A stretch of 64,000 bases of DNA from the NCBI GenBank assembly GCA_046351135.1, contig JAXLZA010000006.1, positions 231,989-295,988 of the forward strand. Direction: 5' to 3'. A program made the translations under genes and the position numbers. Shown one piece after another: positions 56,987 through 64,000 of this stretch. A model generated the notes under the pieces. It saw nothing but the letters and a program-made list of their open reading frames with translations, ran no database searches and had not been told where the DNA came from. How positions within the stretch are numbered: the stretch's first letter is position 1; each line of letters starts with the position of its first letter. The stretch is from UBA4427 sp046351135 (lineage in GTDB: Bacteria; Myxococcota_A; UBA9160; UBA4427).

Positions 56987-57913
56987 TCAGGACGCGCGAA
57001 CGAACGTCTCCCCCGCACGCCGATCGAAATCCGCCGCGAGCGCCGCCTCGGCGACCGGATCGCCCTTGACCCGCGCGTGGTACATGACGCGCGCCTCGCC
57101 GAGATCCCAGGGCAGCCCGCGGTGCAGCAGACAGCGGTTGTCCCAGACGACCGCATCCCCGGGCTGCCAGGCGTGCCGGTAGATCCGCGGCGGCTGGCAG
57201 GCGAGCTCGACGAGCTCGTCGAGGAGCCGTTCGGACTCGGCGGGATCGAGGCCGGGGATGGCGTGGGCGTGGCGACCGACGAGGAGCGAGCGCCGCCCGG
57301 TCTCGGGGTGGACCTTCACGAGCGGGCGCAGCGGCGCGGGGCCGCCTTCGAAGCCGTAGCCGCCGTAGTAGTCGCTCTTCTCGCTCGGCGGCGCATGGCC
57401 CGCGCGGATCTGGCTGTAGACGATCGAGTGATGGGCGCTGAGGGTCTCGACCCGGGCGCGCAGCGCGGGATCGAGGGCGTCGTAGGCGGCGCGCATGTCG
57501 GCCCATTCGGTCTCGCCGCCCCGGCTCGGGACGACGTGGGCGGTGAAGACGGCCGCCTTCGCCTGGATCGGCATGTAGGTGCTGTCGGCGTGCCAGCCCT
57601 GATTGCCCTTCAGGATGCGCAGGACCTCGTCGTTCTTCGCGGGATCGCGGAGCGTGCCGTCGGGCAGCACGTTGCTGATCGGCGCGAGCGGAAACTCGCG
57701 CGGCCCGAAGCGGTCGGCGAAGGCGACCTGCTCGTCCTGCGTGAGGTGCTGGTCGGGAAAGACGAGCAGCGCGTGCTCGAGCCAGACGTCGTAGAGCGCG
57801 CGGAAGCCGGCGTCGTCGAGCTCGGCGAGCCGGATGTCGCGGACGATCGCGCCGAAGGTCGCCGGCAGGGGCTCGACGCGGAACGGGGGAACGCGGGTGG
57901 AAGTCGTCGGCAT
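56987..57913 (-). CDS. TauD/TfdA-family Fe(II)/2-oxoglutarate dioxygenase
   Basis: A protein of 308 residues. The iron ligands are in 'QGWHADSTYMPIQAKAAVFT' (HxD) and 'NRCLLHRGLPWDLGEARVMY' (distal His and the Arg that binds 2-oxoglutarate). The start of the fold 'FGAIVRDIRLAELDDAGFRA' and 'HALLVFPDQHLTQDEQVAFA' is also typical. It would hydroxylate or cleave a substrate such as an aryloxy acid, sulfonate or similar. The ATG at 57913 gives the usual length. Convergent with the NTF2-fold gene. Confidence 0.93.
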   Translation of the reverse strand: MPTTSTRVPPFRVEPLPATFGAIVRDIRLAELDDAGFRALYDVWLEHALLVFPDQHLTQDEQVAFADRFGPREFPLAPISNVLPDGTLRDPAKNDEVLRILKGNQGWHADSTYMPIQAKAAVFTAHVVPSRGGETEWADMRAAYDALDPALRARVETLSAHHSIVYSQIRAGHAPPSEKSDYYGGYGFEGGPAPLRPLVKVHPETGRRSLLVGRHAHAIPGLDPAESERLLDELVELACQPPRIYRHAWQPGDAVVWDNRCLLHRGLPWDLGEARVMYHARVKGDPVAEAALAADFDRRAGETFVRAS

Positions 57914-58050
57914 GGGGGGCTCACTCCCACGAGCGACGATAGGGCGGCTCCCCGGGATGTCGACGGGGGCGTCGCGACTGGCCGTCGCCTCGCAATTGGC
58001 GGTTGCCTCGGCTGCTGCCGTCGCCACGGCGGCGAGTCCGACGCGGGCAC

Positions 58051-58566
58051 TCAGTCCTGCGCGCCCGTCTCCCGGTCCGCGCGGGCCTTCCGGCGATCGC
58101 GCCCGTTGCCGTCCCGGGCATGGACGCCGCGCGCGAGCCAGAGGACGCTCGACTCGAGCTTCTCGATCCCGACGAGGATCGCGACGGTGATGATCGAGAG
58201 GGAGATCGCGGCCTTCATGAAGCCGAGGCCGATGGCCGAGCCGATCGCGGCGAGGATCCAGATGACGGCGCCCGTGGTCACGCCCTTCACGACGCCCTCC
58301 TGGGCGATCATGACGCCGGCGCCGAGGAAGCCGACGCCGGTCACGAGCTGACCGAGGACGCGGTTCACGTCGGTGGACGAGTCGCCCGCCTGGGCGGCGG
58401 CGAGGCTGATGAAGGTGGCGGTGCCGAGGGTGACGAGGCAGCCGGTGCGGATGCCGGCGGGCTTGCCGCGCAGCTGGCGCTCGAAGCCGATGATCGTCCC
58501 GCAGAGCAGCGCCGAGCCGACCATCTCCCAGAATGGGCGCGCCAGCGGATCGAGGTCGTTGAGCAT
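58051..58566 (-). CDS. MgtC/SapB-family membrane protein
   Basis: A protein of 171 residues with four to five helices. The signature is 'GTIIGFERQLRGKPAGIRTG CLVTLGTA' and 'GVGFLGAGVMI', the N-terminal domain of MgtC. The soluble C-terminal ACT-like domain is missing and is replaced by a short basic tail. MgtC proteins modulate F-type ATP synthase or Mg2+ homeostasis in pathogens; in environmental bacteria the role is open. Divergent from the CoA-transferase pair. Confidence 0.9.
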   Translation of the reverse strand: MLNDLDPLARPFWEMVGSALLCGTIIGFERQLRGKPAGIRTGCLVTLGTATFISLAAAQAGDSSTDVNRVLGQLVTGVGFLGAGVMIAQEGVVKGVTTGAVIWILAAIGSAIGLGFMKAAISLSIITVAILVGIEKLESSVLWLARGVHARDGNGRDRRKARADRETGAQD

Positions 58567-58820
58567 GCTCGCCTTTTCCGGATCGGCGCCCCGGGCGCGG
58601 ACGTCGGTCGCACAACGGTGCGGAGGGTCCCTCGTCGATTCGGTGCGACACCGGGTCGGCTTGACGGTTCGTGGGCCGGCCCCTCGCTCGGTGCGTCGGA
58701 ATGGAGCAAGCTCCGAGGCCGGGTCCCGTCGGCCGCATCCGTCGAGGCCCGGCCGGGGATCGCCCCCCGGCGCTCCGACCCACCGGCCTGCTCCGCCTCC
58801 CCAGCCTGCGAGGTTCCGCG

Positions 58821-60128
58821 ATGCCCGCGAACTCTTCCTCCGCGTCCGGGTCTCCCGCGTCCGCGCCCGGCTCCGCCCGCCCGGGCCCCGGTCGCCCCGG
58901 CGCCCTCGGCCGCTTCCGGATCTGCGACTTCACCGGCCAGCTCGCCGGCGCCGGTGCGACCAAGTGGCTGGCGGCGTTCGGGGCCGAGGTCATCCGGATC
59001 GAGGATCCGGTGACCCAGGGGCTCTGGGACATCCTGCGGCCGATGCCGCCCTTCGTCGACGAGCGCCGGGGGCCCGACTTCGGCGGCGGCTTCAACAACC
59101 ACAACACCGAGAAGTACGGCATTACGCTGAACCTCCGCACCGAGCGCGCCCGCGAGCTGCTCGTCGAGATCGTGAAGCGCTCCGACGTCGTCAGCGAGAA
59201 CTTCTCGAAGGGCGTGCTCGAGCGCTGGGGCTTCGGCTACGAGCGCCTGCGCGAGATCAAGCCCGACATCATCTACGTGTCGAATTGCGGCTTCGGCCAG
59301 AAGGGCCCGTATTCGGACTTCAAGACCTGGGGCCCGATCGTGCAGGCGATGTCGGGGCTGACCCACCTCTCGGGCCTCGCCGGCGAAGAGCCGGCCGGCT
59401 GGGGCTACTCGTACATGGACCACACCGGCGGCATGTACATGGCGATCGCGATCCTGCTCGCCCTGATCCATCGCGAGCGGACCGGCGAGGGGCAGTGGAT
59501 CGACATGTCCTGCACCGACTCGGCGCTGACGCTGACCGGGACCTCGATCCTCGACTACACCGTCAACGGTCGCACGACCCGCCGCGAGGGCTACCCCGAC
59601 AGCAACCACTCCGAGCACCCGACGATGGCGCCCCACGCCGTCTACCCCTGTCGCGGCGACGACGAGTGGATCGCGATCGCCTGCCGCAGCGACGCCGACT
59701 GGCGGAAGCTCGCCGCGACGATCGCCGCGCCCTGGTCCGCCGACGGGCGCTATGCGTCGGTCGCCGGACGCCGGGCCGGGGAGGTCGAGCTCGACCGCGC
59801 GCTGGCCGAATGGACGCGGCCCCAGGAGAAGTGGGTGCTCGCGCGGACGCTCCAGGCCGCGGGCATCCCCGCGGCGGCCGTCGCGAAGCCGGAGGAGCGC
59901 ATCGATCACGACGAGAACACCCGCGCGTGGGGCCTCTTCCCGACCGGGACCCACACGAAGCTCGGGAAGGTCCGCGTCGACGGCCTGCCCGCCCGTCTCT
60001 CGAAGACCGACTGGAGGATCGAGCGCGGCGCGCCCTGCGTCGGCGAGCACACCGATCTCGTGCTCGGCCGGCTGCTCGGCCTGTCGGGCGAGGAGCTCGC
60101 GAAGCTCCACGCGGAGGGGATCGTATGA
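58821..60128 (+). CDS. CaiB/BaiF-type (class III) CoA-transferase, catalytic subunit candidate
   Basis: A protein of 435 residues. Family sequences: 'RICDFTGQLAGAGATKWLAA FGAEVIRIED', 'IIYVSNCGFGQKGPYSDFKT', and 'GEGQWIDMSCTDSALTLTG'. The catalytic Asp that forms the aspartyl-CoA anhydride should be Asp200 in 'YSYMDHTGGMYMAI'. The N-terminal 30 residues are Ser/Ala/Pro-rich and extra. The stop overlaps the start of a second CaiB/BaiF gene by four bases, so the two probably form a heteromeric enzyme. Acyl substrate unknown. Confidence 0.92.
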   Translation: MPANSSSASGSPASAPGSARPGPGRPGALGRFRICDFTGQLAGAGATKWLAAFGAEVIRIEDPVTQGLWDILRPMPPFVDERRGPDFGGGFNNHNTEKYGITLNLRTERARELLVEIVKRSDVVSENFSKGVLERWGFGYERLREIKPDIIYVSNCGFGQKGPYSDFKTWGPIVQAMSGLTHLSGLAGEEPAGWGYSYMDHTGGMYMAIAILLALIHRERTGEGQWIDMSCTDSALTLTGTSILDYTVNGRTTRREGYPDSNHSEHPTMAPHAVYPCRGDDEWIAIACRSDADWRKLAATIAAPWSADGRYASVAGRRAGEVELDRALAEWTRPQEKWVLARTLQAAGIPAAAVAKPEERIDHDENTRAWGLFPTGTHTKLGKVRVDGLPARLSKTDWRIERGAPCVGEHTDLVLGRLLGLSGEELAKLHAEGIV

Positions 60129-61402
60129 GCGGCGCGAAGACGAGCGGGAGCGGCGGGACGTCCGGGCAGCCGGCTTCGGGCGGCGCGCTGACGGGTCTGC
60201 GGGTCGTCGAGCTCGCAAACGAGCGCTGTGCCTGGGCGGGGAAGCTGCTCGCGGACATGGGCGCCGACGTGATCCTGGTCGAGCCGCCGGCGGGCGATGC
60301 GGCGCGCGAGTACGGGCCCTTCCTCGAGGATCGCCCCGGCCCCGACCGCAGCCTCTACTGGTGGCACCACAACACGAGCAAGCGCGGCATCGTCCTCGAC
60401 CTCGAGACCGAGTCCGGCCGAGCGGCGCTGCGAAAGCTCGCGGCGACGGCGGACGTGCTGCTCGAGTCCGAGGCGCCGGGGACGCTCGCCGCGAAGGGGC
60501 TCGACCATCCCGAGCTCTGCGCCGCGAATCCGCGCCTCGTCTACTGCTCGATCACGCCCTTCGGCCGCAGCGGCCCGCGCAGGGACGAGCTCGCGACGGA
60601 CCTGACCGTGCTCGCCGCCGGCGGCCCGGTCTGGATGAATGGCTACGATGATCACTCGATCCCGCCGATGCGCGGCCTCGGCCATCAGGGCTATGCGATC
60701 GGCAACCATTATGCGGTCATGTCGATCCTGACGGCGATCCTCTGGCGCGGCGCCTCGGGCGAGGGCCAGCACGTCGACGTCAGCCTCCACGCGGCGGCCA
60801 ACGTCACGACCGAGGCCGGCTCGTACTTCTGGCTCGTGGCGAAGGAGACGGTGCAGCGGCAGACGGGGCGCCACGCGGGGCCGGCGCCGTCGATGCCGTC
60901 GCAGATGCGCTGCGGCGACGGACGCTACGTGAACACCGGCGTCCCGCCGCGCAAGCCGCTCGAGTTCAAGCGCACGCTCGAGTGGCTCCGATCTCTCGGC
61001 CTCGAGGAGAAGCTGCCGGAGGCGGTGTTCCTGCAGGTCGGTGCGGACATGGAGTCGATCGACCTCTCGAAGATCGGGCGGGACGACACGGTCACCGCGG
61101 TCTTCGGCGCCGGACGCGAGGCGATGAACCTGATCGCGCAGCACGTCTCCGCCCACGAGTTCTTCCTCGGGGCCCAGCGCGCGGGGCTCGCCGTCGGCGC
61201 GATCCTCTCGCCGGAGGAGGCCTTCGAGGACGTGCATTACAAGGCCCGGGGCATGCAGGTCGAGGTCGAGCACCCCGAGCTCGGGCGCAGCGTCCGTTAC
61301 CCCGGCGCGCCCTACGCCCTCGAGAAGGGCGCCTGGCGGATCGCGCGCCGCGCCCCCCGCCTCGGTGAGCACACGCAGGAGGTCCTCGCCGAGCTCGGGT
61401 GA
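60125..61402 (+). CDS. CaiB/BaiF-type CoA-transferase homologue lacking the catalytic Asp
   Basis: A protein of 425 residues with the same fold: 'LRVVELANERCAWAGKLLAD MGADVILVE', 'LVYCSITPFGRSGPRRDELA', 'GEGQHVDVSLHAAANVTTE'. Aligning on the GEGQ motif, the position of Asp200 in the partner is Tyr190 here, in 'GHQGYAIGNHYA', with no acid nearby. It is therefore likely a non-catalytic or substrate-binding subunit. It is translationally coupled to the gene before it (ATGA). Confidence 0.9.
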   Translation: MSGAKTSGSGGTSGQPASGGALTGLRVVELANERCAWAGKLLADMGADVILVEPPAGDAAREYGPFLEDRPGPDRSLYWWHHNTSKRGIVLDLETESGRAALRKLAATADVLLESEAPGTLAAKGLDHPELCAANPRLVYCSITPFGRSGPRRDELATDLTVLAAGGPVWMNGYDDHSIPPMRGLGHQGYAIGNHYAVMSILTAILWRGASGEGQHVDVSLHAAANVTTEAGSYFWLVAKETVQRQTGRHAGPAPSMPSQMRCGDGRYVNTGVPPRKPLEFKRTLEWLRSLGLEEKLPEAVFLQVGADMESIDLSKIGRDDTVTAVFGAGREAMNLIAQHVSAHEFFLGAQRAGLAVGAILSPEEAFEDVHYKARGMQVEVEHPELGRSVRYPGAPYALEKGAWRIARRAPRLGEHTQEVLAELG

Positions 61403-61466
61403 GACGGGGGGCGTTCGGTGCCTCGGGCGCCTCGGGTGGGTCGGGCGCAGGCGTGTTGCCGGGCGC

Positions 61467-62527
61467 CTAGCGTCCGGCGCCGGGCGCGGTGCGCGCGAGC
61501 GCGAGGCCGTAGACCCGGTGCGCGGCCCAGCCGACGACGGCGAGGCTCACGATCGTCAGCTCGGCGGGCAGGTGGGTGCCCTCGACGTTCATGCCGGGGA
61601 GCGAGGTGCGGCCGTCGAGGGCGATCGACGCGAAGCCCACCGCCGCCCACAGGCTCGCGAGCAGGATCGACCCGAGGATCGAGCCCGACGCCGTGCGCAC
61701 GAGCCCGAGCAGCCAGCCCATCGCGAAGAACGCGAGGAAGGCCGCCGCGAAGCGCGCCGGGCTCGTCGACGGCACCGGCCGCACCATCGTCCAGAGCAGC
61801 GCCGTCAGCGTGATGCCGCGGGCGAGGCCGAGCTGTCCGATCAGCCCCTGCTGGATCACGCCGCGGAACAGGAACTCGTGGATCACCGGCGCGATCCCGA
61901 CCGACACGATGAACGCCTCCATCATGTTGAACGGATCGCTCGGATCGAGGAGCGGTTCGGGCTCCTCTTCGGCGGGCGCCTTCGAGGGCGCGGTCTTCGC
62001 GGGCATCTTCGTCGCGGTCTTCGTCGGCTCGTCGGTCGTGGGCGTCTTCGCATCGCTGCTCGCGCCCGTCTTCGCCGGCTGGTCGGCCGTGGCCGGGGCC
62101 CCGGTCTGCGCGGCGGTGTCGGACGCGTTGGCCTCGGTGTTCGAGTCGGACTTCGCTTCGACGGTCGAGTCGGACTTCGCGGCGGGCTTTTCGGCTTCGA
62201 GCGCAGGCGGGGACCAGTCGTAGGCGAAGTTGTCGAGCTCGCTCGCGAGCAGCACGGCCGGGGCGAGGCAGACGATCAGGGGCAGCGCGCGCCAATCGAG
62301 GGACGTGAGGCCGATGCGCGGGCCCTGGGGCTCGGCGACGCGGCGCGCGGCGAGGGTCGCGACGCCGCCGACGCCGAGGGCGGTGCCGAGGCCCTCGGCG
62401 GCAATCAGGCCGAGATCGATGAACAACACCCCGACGAGCCCGCCGGCGACGATCGCGCCGATCGTCAGCAGGAACGCCGTGCGGACGTCGGGGAAGGGGC
62501 GCTCGAGCGGGCTCCGCTTCGCTTCGT

Positions 62528-62531
<4 letters not shown>
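61467..62531 (-). CDS. CPBP/Abi-like membrane protein with degenerate protease motifs
   Basis: A protein of 354 residues with about eight helices. A Lys/Ala/Thr/Ser-rich soluble insert (about 110-195) splits it. 'IHEFLFRGVIQQGLIGQL' corresponds to the EExxxR motif of CPBP (Rce1-like) proteases, but the first Glu is His218. The later FxxxH and HxxxN/D motifs have no His in the expected helices ('LLWTMVRPVP' and 'ILLASLWAAVGF'). It may be inactive or use other residues. Its ATG overlaps the uvrA stop (ATGA). Confidence 0.75.

Positions 62532-64000
<1,469 letters not shown>

Overview
This is one high-GC (about 70%) bacterial chromosomal window with dense genes and strong leading-strand bias. Gene order and families point to a deltaproteobacterial-type lineage in the broad sense (Myxococcota, Desulfobacterota or Binatota relatives). 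The clues are a split ATP synthase with a b' subunit, bactofilin next to parAB, PEP-CTERM proteins without O-antigen genes, and many CoA-transferase, SDR and amidohydrolase genes. The exact taxon cannot be fixed from sequence reading alone.

Left part (1-29 kb) is accessory. It holds a partial beta-lactamase-fold hydrolase, SDR, secreted START-like protein, amidohydrolase plus VOC protein, a hybrid histidine kinase, an MFS transporter, a PEP-mutase-type lyase, two related secreted M20 peptidases, and an IS481 remnant that has beheaded an ECF sigma gene. It continues with an NTF2-fold and a TIM-barrel protein, an ExeM-like secreted nuclease that has lost its stop codon, a DUF3617 protein, a D-Ala-D-Ala carboxypeptidase, a TMTC-like membrane protein, a dihydrodipicolinate-reductase-like enzyme, and three consecutive PEP-CTERM proteins, one of them a matrixin-like protease.

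Middle part (29.4-56 kb) is the replication-origin neighbourhood. On the minus strand, running away from about 43.8 kb, are rpmH-rnpA-yidD-yidC-jag, a gap with parS-like palindromes, rsmG-parA-parB-bactofilin and the F1/stator ATP synthase operon atpF'-F-H-A-G-D-C. On the plus strand, running the other way, are dnaN-gyrB-gyrA-hemL, then atpZ-atpI-atpB-atpE and tmk. The strand switch between rpmH and dnaN marks a likely origin-proximal site, but dnaA, recF, mnmE and mnmG are missing from the block and no consensus DnaA box is visible in the gap. The two ATP synthase halves lie on opposite sides of this point and together encode a complete enzyme. The atpE-tmk gap holds two large inverted-repeat structures that no gene explains.

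Right part (55.6-64 kb) is again accessory and looks catabolic: SDR, NTF2-fold protein, TauD-type dioxygenase, MgtC-like membrane protein and an overlapping pair of CaiB/BaiF CoA-transferase genes, the second lacking the catalytic Asp. It ends with a CPBP-like membrane protein whose protease motifs are degenerate and the 3' part of uvrA. No rRNA, tRNA or CRISPR array was recognised.
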